A DNA stretch of 64,000 nucleotides from Neptunomonas antarctica (GTDB lineage: Bacteria; Pseudomonadota; Gammaproteobacteria; Pseudomonadales; Balneatricaceae). A model generated the notes under the pieces. It saw nothing but the letters and a program-made list of their open reading frames with translations. It ran no database searches and had not been told where the DNA came from. A program made the position numbers and the translations under genes. The stretch's first letter is position 1. Every line of letters starts with the position of its first letter. Shown here in pieces: positions 35,444-44,389 of the stretch. The stretch is from positions 186,001-250,000 of the forward strand of contig NZ_LJSI01000021.1 of NCBI RefSeq assembly GCF_001305295.1. Reading direction: 5' to 3'.

Positions 35444-36291
35444 TCTGTTTGTCCTTGTTGTGCGAAGTTGCGGTAAACATCTAGTAATTCTTCCTCTGTG
35501 AACGTAACAATAATGAGTTGTTGGCCGGGTTTTATCAGATTGGGATTTTGTCCTAATAAGCCTTCCTGAAAATTATAGATATGTGTTGTTTCCACTTTGT
35601 TATGTAATAGCTTGCCTAAAAAAGAACTTTTGCTATTGACCAGTGTTTCATCTGCGAAATGCGGAATGGTCGCTTTAACGAGGGTCTTCTTCGTGGATAT
35701 TGTTATACCTTTAGCAAAGGTATCTGTTAAGCCGCTTTGTAAAATGCCCCATATGCCTTGCGCGTCATTCTGATTAACCGCATGAATATAAAAGATGCGT
35801 TTACCCTGAGTGTCAGACTGGTCTAGTAATTCTTTCAATCGGATCTGAGTACCTATGGACGGCCTTCCTATATTCTTAATCTGTTGTAGCGAGGTATTGT
35901 TTTCTGATGGTTGATTACTGTGAGGCGTAAAGGAGGGTGGAGTGACACTAAATGTTTGCACCGAGGTGTCGTTCTCTACATCATTAGTTTGCAGAATAGA
36001 TACACGTGCATCTGAGGTAGCGGGCAGCCGAATGAGTTGGTCACCTGTTACAAAATGATGCGCTGTTGATGCATCGATAGCTATCTCTGAAGGGGCTATC
36101 ATTTTTTCGATTTTGGAGATGGCCTGCGCCCGCTCTTTGTCGTTCAGGGTCGTCAGATTAGGTGTTTTTGGTTGGAGAGATGTTTTGTCGGTGGTCTTGT
36201 TATTAACATCGTTTACGCCTGTGGGTGGTAAAAATAAATAACCTGTTATGACAATAACGATAATCAGTAAAACCAATAGTGACCGATACAT
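35440..36291 (-). CDS. Membrane-anchored protein, LysM-like C-terminus, unknown function
   Basis: I do not recognise this 283-residue protein. It has one N-terminal membrane anchor (~3-21) and then a Thr/Asn-rich linker of low complexity (~23-55). An extracytoplasmic region follows, with VTGDQLIRLP near 80 and a C-terminal segment GLLGQNPNLIKPGQQLIIV (~250-268) that looks like the end of a LysM motif. The usual LysM start (GDTL) is not evident. If LysM-like, it would contact peptidoglycan from the inner membrane. It is co-translated with the YfcG-like gene. Confidence 0.65.
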   Translation of the reverse strand: MYRSLLVLLIIVIVITGYLFLPPTGVNDVNNKTTDKTSLQPKTPNLTTLNDKERAQAISKIEKMIAPSEIAIDASTAHHFVTGDQLIRLPATSDARVSILQTNDVENDTSVQTFSVTPPSFTPHSNQPSENNTSLQQIKNIGRPSIGTQIRLKELLDQSDTQGKRIFYIHAVNQNDAQGIWGILQSGLTDTFAKGITISTKKTLVKATIPHFADETLVNSKSSFLGKLLHNKVETTHIYNFQEGLLGQNPNLIKPGQQLIIVTFTEEELLDVYRNFAQQGQTE

Positions 36292-36487
36292 GTACTCAAC
36301 TCCTTATGAATCCTGAACGCGCATTAATATACGACTCTAATTCAGTTTCAATATTGAATAAAGAGTGGAAATGAGGAATAGTTATTTTACCCATGTTTGT
36401 GAGACGAATCCTTAGGTGTGACACCATTAATATTGGTCGGAAGGAGCGTGTCAGGGTCTTAAGCGTTTTTAAGGTGGGGGATTTGTC

Positions 36488-37093
36488 ATGAGAATAGAAA
36501 TTGATGAAATTTTACAGTTTTGGTTTGGTAGCTTAAAGAACGGTTTTCCCGTGACTGACCGGCGTCATCTCTGGTGGCAAGGTGGCACTGAAATAGACCG
36601 TGAAATTGATAAACTGTTTGGTTGTAAAGTACACGCCGCACTACGTGGAGATTTGACGGCGTGGAAACAAACCCCTCGTGGTCGGCTAGCGCTGGTCATT
36701 CTGCTTGATCAATTCACACGGCATATATTTCGCGGTATGACAGAGGCGTTTAGTGGCGATGAAATGGCACGAAGTATTGTTATGGAAAGCATTGAACAGG
36801 GGCATGATGATGCGCTTGAGTTTGCTGAACGTCTTTTTTTCTACATGCCTCTGGAGCACAGTGAATCGTTGGCGGCTCAGGATTTATGTATTAGCCACCT
36901 TGAAAACATGTTGTGTGAGGTGTCGATGAAAGATCGACATATCATCGACGCTGCCATTGATTTTGCGACACAGCACCGAGATATGATCGTAGGCTTCGGT
37001 CGCTTTCCACACCGTAACCAAGTGCTGGGGCGAGAGTCAACAGAAGAAGAACTTGCCTTTTTGAATCAATCACATAATCGTTGGGGGCAGTAA
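36488..37093 (+). CDS. DUF924-family protein
   Basis: A 201-residue helical soluble protein of the DUF924 family (TPR-like fold). It has ILQFWFGSLK, then WWQGGTEIDREI, RGRLALVILLDQFTRHIFRGM and FFYMPLEHSES, and FGRFPHRNQVLGRESTEEE near the end. Function unknown, though conserved widely in proteobacteria. The ATG has a purine-rich GGGGGA upstream. Monocistronic. Confidence 0.93.
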   Translation: MRIEIDEILQFWFGSLKNGFPVTDRRHLWWQGGTEIDREIDKLFGCKVHAALRGDLTAWKQTPRGRLALVILLDQFTRHIFRGMTEAFSGDEMARSIVMESIEQGHDDALEFAERLFFYMPLEHSESLAAQDLCISHLENMLCEVSMKDRHIIDAAIDFATQHRDMIVGFGRFPHRNQVLGRESTEEELAFLNQSHNRWGQ

Positions 37094-37247
37094 TTATCTG
37101 AATGCCCCGAGCGCTTTATGTCGATATGTGTAACAAGGTGTAATAAGCGCGAAAAAATGCCTTATAAGTATGTAATGTGTAATCAATAAAGCCTTGAAGA
37201 ATCTGGGTTATACTTTAACAATAATTTCTAAAAAGAAGCCTCATTAC

Positions 37248-37952
37248 ATGAAGTCTCAAAAAGCGATAAGAAATCTGCTCATACTGGCAGCTGGGGTAAT
37301 GATTGCTCTGTTATGTTCAGTACTGCTGTTACTGCAAATGGCGTGGGTATCCTCGATTCTGTTCTGGGTTCTATTGATGACTTTGTCTGCATCGGCAGGG
37401 TTGGTTTATTTCCTGGTAGCGTTTACTCAGTCATTTAAACAACTGGAAATGCGTCTTGATATAATCAATACCGGTAAAGATAGCGTCACTGGGCTGCCTG
37501 ATCCGCATAAATTTGAGGCAAGAGTGGATGTAGAATGTCGGCGCTGCGTCAGGGAATTCATGCCATTGACGCTTATGTATGTTGGCTTTGATACTGAACA
37601 ATTAGAAGATTCGGTTGCTATTGATGTGGCAGAAAATTTAATGCATGAGGTGTATCGTCCGGGAGATATGGTAGCAAAAGTCGATAGCACTACTTTTGGC
37701 TTTATTTTGCCTTCTACCAATGAACTGGTGCGTCAGTTAGCTGACCGCTGTCTGGATCACATCCGGTTACTTGAAATCAATCATACGGTTAGTATAGGCA
37801 TCTGTACGTTTCAGCCGACCTCAGAACTTAACGTTACGGTTGCAATGAAACATGTTGATGCACTGTTAAAGCAAGCTAAAACAGAAGGGGGTAATCGGGT
37901 TGTCGCGGATGCTCAGGAAACGCTTAATCCGCCTGTTACTTATTCTTATTGA
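37248..37952 (+). CDS. Membrane protein with degenerate GGDEF domain
   Basis: A 234-residue protein with two N-terminal membrane helices (~8-32 and ~35-60) and a GGDEF-like fold at ~78-225. The fold begins DSVTGLPDPHKFE, as cyclases do, but the catalytic GGDEF site reads KVDSTTFGF. Diguanylate cyclase activity is therefore not expected, and a ligand-binding or scaffold role is more likely. ATG at 37248 gives a sensible N-terminus; the TTG 18 codons upstream is less likely. It runs directly into tmcA. Confidence 0.8.
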   Translation: MKSQKAIRNLLILAAGVMIALLCSVLLLLQMAWVSSILFWVLLMTLSASAGLVYFLVAFTQSFKQLEMRLDIINTGKDSVTGLPDPHKFEARVDVECRRCVREFMPLTLMYVGFDTEQLEDSVAIDVAENLMHEVYRPGDMVAKVDSTTFGFILPSTNELVRQLADRCLDHIRLLEINHTVSIGICTFQPTSELNVTVAMKHVDALLKQAKTEGGNRVVADAQETLNPPVTYSY

Positions 37953-37957
37953 TAGGC

Positions 37958-40213
37958 ATGTCAGCTTTAGTGTCAGATGATTTTGGTATGCTTGTTGATC
38001 GTCTGAGGCAGTTGGCCCAGCAAGAAAATATTAGATTTCCCTGTTGGCTTACTGGCTCAGCAGAGTGGACTGCCGCTAAAGTTCAGCAGTATATAGAAGC
38101 TGATAACACGCTTACCTATTCTATTATTTCATCGCGTATGTGGCCCGGACTGCTCACCTGTTCTACTCACCAAGCGCATCGTTTGCTCGGCCAGGAAATG
38201 AGCATGATCGTCTATGATGGCTTTAGTGGCATCAACCCTGATGCATTAGGCCAGATATCCGGTTTGATTAAAGGCGGCGGTCTCTTCGTGTTGCTAACGC
38301 CCCCGCCTGAATCCAGCGCTTTTTATAATGACCCTGAGAAACAGCGATTACGGGTTGAACCCTATGAAGCCACGGATGTTGGTAATAATTTTCTTAATCA
38401 TCTTAAATATCGTTTTGCAGAAGATCAGGTATTGGTGCGTTTTGATCAACAGCAAGGATTAATGTCGGTACTGCCTGAGCTGGCATCAGCAGCAGGATCA
38501 GAGCGAGAATCATACTCACATTCACACTCAGTAATAGCGCCAGAATCGGTCGAAAGGCGTTCAATTGACATGGCGTTAGCGGATCAAAACACGCTGACTA
38601 ACAACATTATCAGACAGTTTAAAATACCTGGGGCGCAATGTTGTGTGCTCACCGCTGCGCGAGGCCGGGGTAAATCCGCAGCGTTAGGGATCATTGCCCG
38701 GCAGTTGCTGAGCGAAGGTGAAAACGTTGTCGTTACGGCTCCGCGTTCTGATGCGCTAGAGAGTTTATTTCGACACGCCGCAGGTGAGCCCGGGTTTCAG
38801 CGATCGCGTTATCAAGTAGTAGGCCCGCAGTCCATGCTGACTTTTCATTTACCAGTGGACGTCTGCCGAGCAAATGTCGATGCAGATATTTTATTAGTAG
38901 ATGAGGCGGCCGGAATTCCGGTAAATCTTCTTTCCAAATATCTGCATTATTACTCCAGGATTATTTTCGCGACAACCACGCAGGGGTATGAAGGCACAGG
39001 GCAGGGGTTTACTTTGAGGTTTGTATCTGAGTTGAAAAAACAGGGTTCTGCGCTGCATTGTTACACACTGGAAAAGCCTATTCGGTGGTCAGATCAGGAC
39101 CCTTTGGAAGCGTTCTTTAATCGCGTACTGTTGTTGGATGCCGCCTCAGATCAGCCTGATAGGGAGGCGGTTGAGTCCCTAGACGAGAAGACGTTTTCTG
39201 TTGGCTTGCCTTGCGTTGAATACCGACTCGTTTCCCCTGAATGGCTGGTCGCGCATCCCGATAAACTAAGAGCATTGTTTGGTCTGATGATTGAAGCTCA
39301 TTATCGGACCACGCCAGGTGATCTGCGTATTATGCTGGACAGTCCCAATCTTAAAATTTGGATTGCGGAATTGGCGGGCTGCATTGTAGGCGCATGTCTG
39401 GTAGCACAAGAAGGCGGGCTTGATGATGAATTGGTCAAGCATATCTGGGAAGGGCGGCGGCGTCCCCGGGGGCATTTGATTCCTCAGTTGCTGATTGCTC
39501 AGGAGGGATATATTGAAGCCGCCTCCCTTACCGCGTTACGCATAGTGCGCATTGCTGTGAGTGATCAGCATCGTCGTCAAGGGATAGCGCTTGGTCTATT
39601 GCAGGCGATCGAAAAATGGAGTGAATCGCAGACCATTGATTTAATGGGTGCATCGTTTGCAGTAACGCCTGCGCTGCTTGATTTTTGGCAAACGGCTGGG
39701 TATCAGGTAATCAGAATAGGGTCGCAACTTGACCCTGTAAGTGGCTCTTATGCAGTATTGGTACTGAAAGGCTTATCGGTAATCGCTAAGTATGAGTTAT
39801 GTTTATGGCAAGCTGAGTTTCAAAAACGCCTGATCTATTTACAGGGTGAATGGCTGAAGGATCTTGATTCTGAGGTTCTTCAGCGGGTACAGCTGCATGT
39901 GCCAGAACATCAAGCGCGATCTGAAATAGACGACTGGCGTGATTTAGCAGGATTTGCTTTTCATTTTCGTGCTTATGAAAGCAGTGCGTGTATTTTTTCT
40001 CGCTTGGCTATTACATACCGTTCTTTGTGGGATCAGCCCTCAGCTGATTTTCATATTAAATATTTGATTGAGGCGCGGGTTATCCAGCAGAAAAATGAGA
40101 GTGAAGTTCTGGACAAATGTCACCTGCCTGGCAGTAAAGCTTTGGTTCACTCATTGCGTTTAGCCGCCGCTTACTTCTATGAGCAAGCGCAGCGGGCAGA
40201 TGTTCTTATTTAA
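37958..40213 (+). CDS. tmcA: tRNA(Met) cytidine acetyltransferase
   Basis: Makes N4-acetylcytidine at the wobble position of elongator tRNA-Met using ATP and acetyl-CoA. In the 751-residue protein an N-terminal DUF1726 region is followed by an RNA-helicase-like module and a GNAT domain. The helicase module has a Walker-type AARGRGKSAALG and a DEAA motif in LLVDEAAGIPV. The GNAT domain has RIVRIAVSDQHRRQGIALGLL as its acetyl-CoA loop, and a C-terminal tRNA-binding tail follows. ATG at 37958 lies 6 bp after the upstream stop; a TTG at 37949 overlapping that stop is also possible. Confidence 0.93.
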   Translation: MSALVSDDFGMLVDRLRQLAQQENIRFPCWLTGSAEWTAAKVQQYIEADNTLTYSIISSRMWPGLLTCSTHQAHRLLGQEMSMIVYDGFSGINPDALGQISGLIKGGGLFVLLTPPPESSAFYNDPEKQRLRVEPYEATDVGNNFLNHLKYRFAEDQVLVRFDQQQGLMSVLPELASAAGSERESYSHSHSVIAPESVERRSIDMALADQNTLTNNIIRQFKIPGAQCCVLTAARGRGKSAALGIIARQLLSEGENVVVTAPRSDALESLFRHAAGEPGFQRSRYQVVGPQSMLTFHLPVDVCRANVDADILLVDEAAGIPVNLLSKYLHYYSRIIFATTTQGYEGTGQGFTLRFVSELKKQGSALHCYTLEKPIRWSDQDPLEAFFNRVLLLDAASDQPDREAVESLDEKTFSVGLPCVEYRLVSPEWLVAHPDKLRALFGLMIEAHYRTTPGDLRIMLDSPNLKIWIAELAGCIVGACLVAQEGGLDDELVKHIWEGRRRPRGHLIPQLLIAQEGYIEAASLTALRIVRIAVSDQHRRQGIALGLLQAIEKWSESQTIDLMGASFAVTPALLDFWQTAGYQVIRIGSQLDPVSGSYAVLVLKGLSVIAKYELCLWQAEFQKRLIYLQGEWLKDLDSEVLQRVQLHVPEHQARSEIDDWRDLAGFAFHFRAYESSACIFSRLAITYRSLWDQPSADFHIKYLIEARVIQQKNESEVLDKCHLPGSKALVHSLRLAAAYFYEQAQRADVLI

Positions 40214-40230
40214 TGCTTTGCACATTTATC

Positions 40231-41634
40231 TCATGCCTTTTGAAGAATCACTATTTCACCGACAACCGGCAGATTTTTTTCCAGACGCAGCTGACATGCT
40301 GATGAGTGAAGCATGACGAAACCACAATCGCGTGCCAGAGATTGGATAAAGCCATGGCTATGTTGATAACGCCCCGAGGATGATAATTGCCATTGTGAAT
40401 CGCAGGACTCTATGCTGAAAGCAAATAATCCATCTTGTTTCAGCGCTTGATATGTTTTTTTAAATAGCGCAGTTAAATCTCCGATATAAATCAGCACATC
40501 AGTTGCCGTGATTAAGTTTGCGCCATCTGTCGAATTAAGGTTTTCGAGTAAATCCCCATGAATAAGACGCTGGTAGCGCTGGGTTTTAGCGGTTTCTTTG
40601 AGCATTTGGCTAGATAGGTCAATGCCTGTCAGTGATGTGATTTTTACATGGGGCGGCAGTGCTTTACCCAGCAAGCCGGTGCCACAGCCCAGATCTATAA
40701 TAGTCATTGGCGTGGTTGGCATAAATGGGAGTAACTTATCGACCAATTGTGCCGGGAGTTGATAGTGCAGTTGACTGACTAAGCGCTGTTCGAACTGCGT
40801 CGCACAACTATCGTACAGCGATTCAATATACTCACGTGGCGCTTGCGCCGAGGCTATGCCTTGTAACGCATTGAGCTGATGCATAATGACCGGATGCTCG
40901 GGTAAAACCTGTTGTGCTATTAAATAAAGAGAACGAGCAAGGTCCGCGTAATTTTGCTCCACGGCATAATCACCCAGTGCGATGAGTGAGTCTTCAGAAA
41001 TATTCGCAAAGGCAGGGGTGGACGCAGAGGCCGGTATAAAGTGTTGCTCTACTTTTTTCAGTTGCTGATTAAGACCACATAATAGCGCCCATTCATTCAG
41101 CCAGTCTTGATCAGTTGCATCGGGGTGTTGTTCTAACAGTGTGAGTGCGTGTCCCTCGTCATCCAGATGCCTCATGGCAATGGCCAGGCTTATATAGGCA
41201 TCGGGTATCTCATTTGATGATAAAGAAAGCGCTGTCAGTAAGTCATGTTTCATGTCAGACCAGCGAGACAGCTGTTCATAGATGTTAGCTCGGTTGCAAT
41301 AAAACAGAGGTTGTTGCTGTTTCAGCTCGATAGCCTTATCAATGCTTGATAGGGCTTCTATTAAGCGTTGCTGGTAGGTAAGCGCTAGTGATAGATTATT
41401 GAGCGCTTGAGCTTTGTCATGTACGGTTTTGGCAGCGAGATTGGCTGTGCTTAAATGCTTTTCTGCTAAAGAATAATCCTGCGTGTTCAGGGCCATGACG
41501 CCGGCTAACAAATTTGCCTGATAATGGAGAGGCGTTAGCGACATGATCTTTTTGCAGATTAATTTTGCCTGTCCAATTTTACCTTGGTTCAGTAAAGTGA
41601 TTGCTTTACTGATAAATTGCTCGGTATGCTTCAT
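40231..41634 (-). CDS. TPR-repeat protein with C-terminal SAM-dependent methyltransferase
   Basis: A 467-residue protein. Residues ~1-240 are tetratricopeptide-like helical pairs (for example AKLICKKIMSLTPLHYQANLLAGVMAL). Residues ~290-465 are a class I methyltransferase with motif I IIDLGCGTGLLGKAL and a motif-II acidic residue in TGIDLSSQML. The TPR part probably recruits the substrate, which is unknown. I take the ATG at 41634; a GTG at 41700 would add 22 residues and has no better ribosome site. It is divergent from the DUF3820 gene. Confidence 0.82.
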   Translation of the reverse strand: MKHTEQFISKAITLLNQGKIGQAKLICKKIMSLTPLHYQANLLAGVMALNTQDYSLAEKHLSTANLAAKTVHDKAQALNNLSLALTYQQRLIEALSSIDKAIELKQQQPLFYCNRANIYEQLSRWSDMKHDLLTALSLSSNEIPDAYISLAIAMRHLDDEGHALTLLEQHPDATDQDWLNEWALLCGLNQQLKKVEQHFIPASASTPAFANISEDSLIALGDYAVEQNYADLARSLYLIAQQVLPEHPVIMHQLNALQGIASAQAPREYIESLYDSCATQFEQRLVSQLHYQLPAQLVDKLLPFMPTTPMTIIDLGCGTGLLGKALPPHVKITSLTGIDLSSQMLKETAKTQRYQRLIHGDLLENLNSTDGANLITATDVLIYIGDLTALFKKTYQALKQDGLFAFSIESCDSQWQLSSSGRYQHSHGFIQSLARDCGFVMLHSSACQLRLEKNLPVVGEIVILQKA

Positions 41635-41705
41635 AGCTGTATTTGGATCATAAATATGGGCTGCAATTTTGTACGCTAACCTGATGAAAGGCAACGGCAC
41701 ATTTC

Positions 41706-41981
41706 ATGACATCTCTACAGCCTCAGCAGCTTAAAAAGCTGGCTACGATGAAAATGCCTTTTGGAAAATATGCAGGCAGGGTTCTGGTTGACCTTCCCGA
41801 GCCTTATGTTTGTTGGTTTGAGCGTAAAGGCTTCCCTAAAGGCGAGCTGGGCGCACTGCTTCAGACACTGTATGAGATTAAAGTGAACGGCCTTGAATAC
41901 CTGCTACAGCCCTTAAGGGAGGGTTCATATGTACCTAAATATGCATCTCATTCTCATATTAACTACGAGAAAAAACGATGA
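41706..41981 (+). CDS. DUF3820-family protein
   Basis: A 91-residue protein. The conserved core MPFGKYAGRVLVDLPEPYVCWF (~17-38), followed by KGFPKGELGALLQTLYEIK, identifies DUF3820, a short family resembling a domain found next to exonuclease folds. Function unknown. Its stop overlaps the ybaK start by four bases, so the two genes are coupled. Confidence 0.9.
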   Translation: MTSLQPQQLKKLATMKMPFGKYAGRVLVDLPEPYVCWFERKGFPKGELGALLQTLYEIKVNGLEYLLQPLREGSYVPKYASHSHINYEKKR

Positions 41982-42451
41982 CGCCGGCTGTTAATGCGGC
42001 TAAGCGCGCGAAGTTGGCATATACCTTACATGAATATGCACATAATCCAGACAGCGCCTCATACGGTGAAGAGGCCGCGGCACTATTGGGACAGGATCCA
42101 ATTAGAGTATTCAAAACTCTGTTAGTCGCTATTGAAGGAGATCAGAAAAAATTAGCGGTAGCCATTGTCCCTGTAATCGGACAGCTGAACCTTAAAGCGA
42201 TGGCAAGCGCACTTAACGTTAAAAAAGTAATAATGGCAGAAGCGCATGCTGCAGAGCGAAGTACGGGATATATCGTCGGAGGCATCAGCCCCTTAGGGCA
42301 GAAGAAAAAATTGCCGACCGTGATTGATGTAACGGCTAAGGAGTTTTCGACTATCTTCTTCAGTGCTGGCCGCCGCGGATTAGAACTGGAAATGTCAGCG
42401 GGTGATCTGGCCACACTGACATTGGCTTGCTTTGTGGAAATAGGCCGTTAA
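41978..42451 (+). CDS. ybaK: Cys-tRNA(Pro)/Cys-tRNA(Cys) deacylase YbaK
   Basis: A 157-residue YbaK/EbsC-family editing enzyme that hydrolyses mischarged Cys-tRNA(Pro) in trans. Visible motifs are YGEEAAALLGQDPIRVFKTLLV, with the catalytic Lys in FKTLLV, GYIVGGISPLGQKKKLPTVID, and SAGRRGLELEMSAGDLATLT. The start is the ATGA overlap with the DUF3820 gene. Confidence 0.94.
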   Translation: MTPAVNAAKRAKLAYTLHEYAHNPDSASYGEEAAALLGQDPIRVFKTLLVAIEGDQKKLAVAIVPVIGQLNLKAMASALNVKKVIMAEAHAAERSTGYIVGGISPLGQKKKLPTVIDVTAKEFSTIFFSAGRRGLELEMSAGDLATLTLACFVEIGR

Positions 42452-42453
42452 TA

Positions 42454-43836
42454 TTAGTTCGCCTTGCGCTGCATAATATTTACGCTGTGAGAAATTTCTG
42501 CTGCGGAGGGTTTGAATGCAGCGGCTTCAATTGAATGCCGGTTCAGTAATTTATAAAAATCTGTTCGATTTCTTTGAGCAATACGTGAAGCATGCGTTAC
42601 ATTGCCTTCAGTTACCTGCATTAGCTTAATTAAATAGCGCTTTTCAAAATTAGCGCGCGCTTCATTAAAGGACGGAATAATTAAGTCCTGATTGGATAGC
42701 GCGTTAGCGACTAAGCCTTCTGAAATAACAGGACTTGCACTCAGTGCTACCACTTTCTCCATCACATTCTGCAATTGGCGTACGTTACCAGGCCATGCCG
42801 CCTGGGCGAGCAGATGTAATGCTCCCGGAGAGATGTTGCGTACTTTACGATTGTGTTGTTTTGTCGCTTTAGCCAGGAAATGCCTGGCGAGTACGGGTAT
42901 GTCTTCTGGACGGTCACGTAATGGCGGAAGTTCAATGTTGACGACGTTTAATCGATAATAGAGATCTTCACGAAAATTTTCACTCTGCATTGCCTGATCC
43001 AAATTGCGATGAGTCGCTGAAATAATGCGCACGTTAATGGCAATGTTTTCAACGGACCCTACCGGACGAATCACTCTTTCCTGTAATACTCTTAGAAGCT
43101 TAACCTGCAGAGGTTGTGGCATATCACCAATTTCATCTAAAAACAGAGTGCCTCCATCGGCGGCCTGGAAAAGGCCTATATGATTAGAAATAGCACCGGT
43201 AAACGATCCTTTTGCATGTCCGAAAAGTTCTGATTCGAGTAATTGTTCGGGTAATGCTCCGCAGTTTATAGCAATAAACGGATGCTTTGAACGTGGGCTT
43301 GCCTGATGAATAGAGAGTGCCATTAGTTCTTTACCACTGCCGCTAGGGCCGGTAATTAAAACACTGACATCTGATTCTGCAACACGATGTGCCTGATCCA
43401 GTAATTGTAGCATTACAGGACTTTTCGTTATTATTTCATCGCGCCAGTGGGTATCTCTGCGACGTTCAGCAGAGACCAGTGCGGCTCTGACAGTATCCAG
43501 TAATTGGATTTTATCAATGGGTTTGGTTAAAAAGCCAAAAACACCTTGTTGTGTGGCAGAAACAGCCTCTGGAATTGAGCCGTGGGCGGTAATGATAATA
43601 ACGGGCAGAGCCGGCCAACTTTGCTGGATATGCTTAAACAGGGTCAGCCCGTTCATTTGGTCCATACAAAGATCAGTTAATACCAAGTCTACACGCTCTG
43701 TGGGCAGCACACGCAAAGCCTCTTCGGCACTTATTGCGGTCAACACTTCATACCCTGAAGCCTCCAGGCGCATGGATAGTAATGAGAGTATGCCATCATC
43801 ATCGTCAACCAGAAGAATTCGGGAATGTAGAGTCAT
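42454..43836 (-). CDS. glrR: Sigma-54-dependent response regulator GlrR
   Basis: A 460-residue NtrC-type activator. A receiver domain (~1-120, phospho-Asp near 56 in VLTDLCMD) is followed by an AAA+ domain with Walker A GPSGSGKE and Walker B GGTLFLDEIGD, and a Fis-type helix-turn-helix at the end (EGNVTHASRIAQRNRTDFYKLL). The order and sequence match E. coli GlrR (QseF), which drives sigma-54 transcription of the GlmY small RNA. The sigma-54 contact loop reads GSFTGA rather than GAFTGA. It is the third gene of glrK-qseG-glrR. Confidence 0.93.
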   Translation of the reverse strand: MTLHSRILLVDDDDGILSLLSMRLEASGYEVLTAISAEEALRVLPTERVDLVLTDLCMDQMNGLTLFKHIQQSWPALPVIIITAHGSIPEAVSATQQGVFGFLTKPIDKIQLLDTVRAALVSAERRRDTHWRDEIITKSPVMLQLLDQAHRVAESDVSVLITGPSGSGKELMALSIHQASPRSKHPFIAINCGALPEQLLESELFGHAKGSFTGAISNHIGLFQAADGGTLFLDEIGDMPQPLQVKLLRVLQERVIRPVGSVENIAINVRIISATHRNLDQAMQSENFREDLYYRLNVVNIELPPLRDRPEDIPVLARHFLAKATKQHNRKVRNISPGALHLLAQAAWPGNVRQLQNVMEKVVALSASPVISEGLVANALSNQDLIIPSFNEARANFEKRYLIKLMQVTEGNVTHASRIAQRNRTDFYKLLNRHSIEAAAFKPSAAEISHSVNIMQRKAN

Positions 43837-43839
43837 GGC

Positions 43840-44361
43840 TTAGTGTTCCTCTCTTTGGCGAGTAATGGCTGGTTCAATTTGCGTGAGGGCATTAATTTGC
43901 TGCTGCTGTTTTTCTATCGTTTGTTCGGCTGAATTTAATTGGGATGAAATCGTTTTTAGCTCCTCTATTATACTTAAGTGTGCCTGAGTTTGCCTGAACC
44001 TTAAATAAAGATAACGATCAGCAGTGCATACTTTCTTGGGTAATAGGGGGAGTTGCTTGAACAGAAGCAGTGATTTTTCAAGTGATACTTTATTATTGCC
44101 CGTGCTGCTGAGTAAATTAGCTAGTCGTGCGGAAGAACCGCTAATATCGATTAGCATTTTTTTTTGTTGTGTTGCATCAGACATAATGTATAGATGTTCA
44201 TCTTCCAAAAATTGGCTCAATGCATTGTCCGATACGAAACAATTAGGATTAAATGGTACGGCCAGTTTATCTCGTATAGGGAATTGCTGACAGCCGCTTA
44301 AAAAAATCAGTGGAGCGATAAATAGAATAGTAATCAGTCTCATACCAGATAACCGATTCAT
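43840..44361 (-). CDS. qseG: QseG-like outer-membrane lipoprotein
   Basis: A 173-residue lipoprotein with lipobox LIFLSGCQ (Cys24 lipidated). The mature part is helical and ends in a Gln-rich coiled coil (~140-165). It sits between the GlrK kinase and GlrR genes, exactly as QseG does in enteric bacteria, where it binds the kinase and modulates signalling. Sequence identity with QseG is low by eye, so the call leans on position and type. The start could also be the ATG six codons in. Confidence 0.75.
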   Translation of the reverse strand: MNRLSGMRLITILFIAPLIFLSGCQQFPIRDKLAVPFNPNCFVSDNALSQFLEDEHLYIMSDATQQKKMLIDISGSSARLANLLSSTGNNKVSLEKSLLLFKQLPLLPKKVCTADRYLYLRFRQTQAHLSIIEELKTISSQLNSAEQTIEKQQQQINALTQIEPAITRQREEH

Positions 44362-44389
44362 AAAGATAACTTACATAAAGATAACGTAT

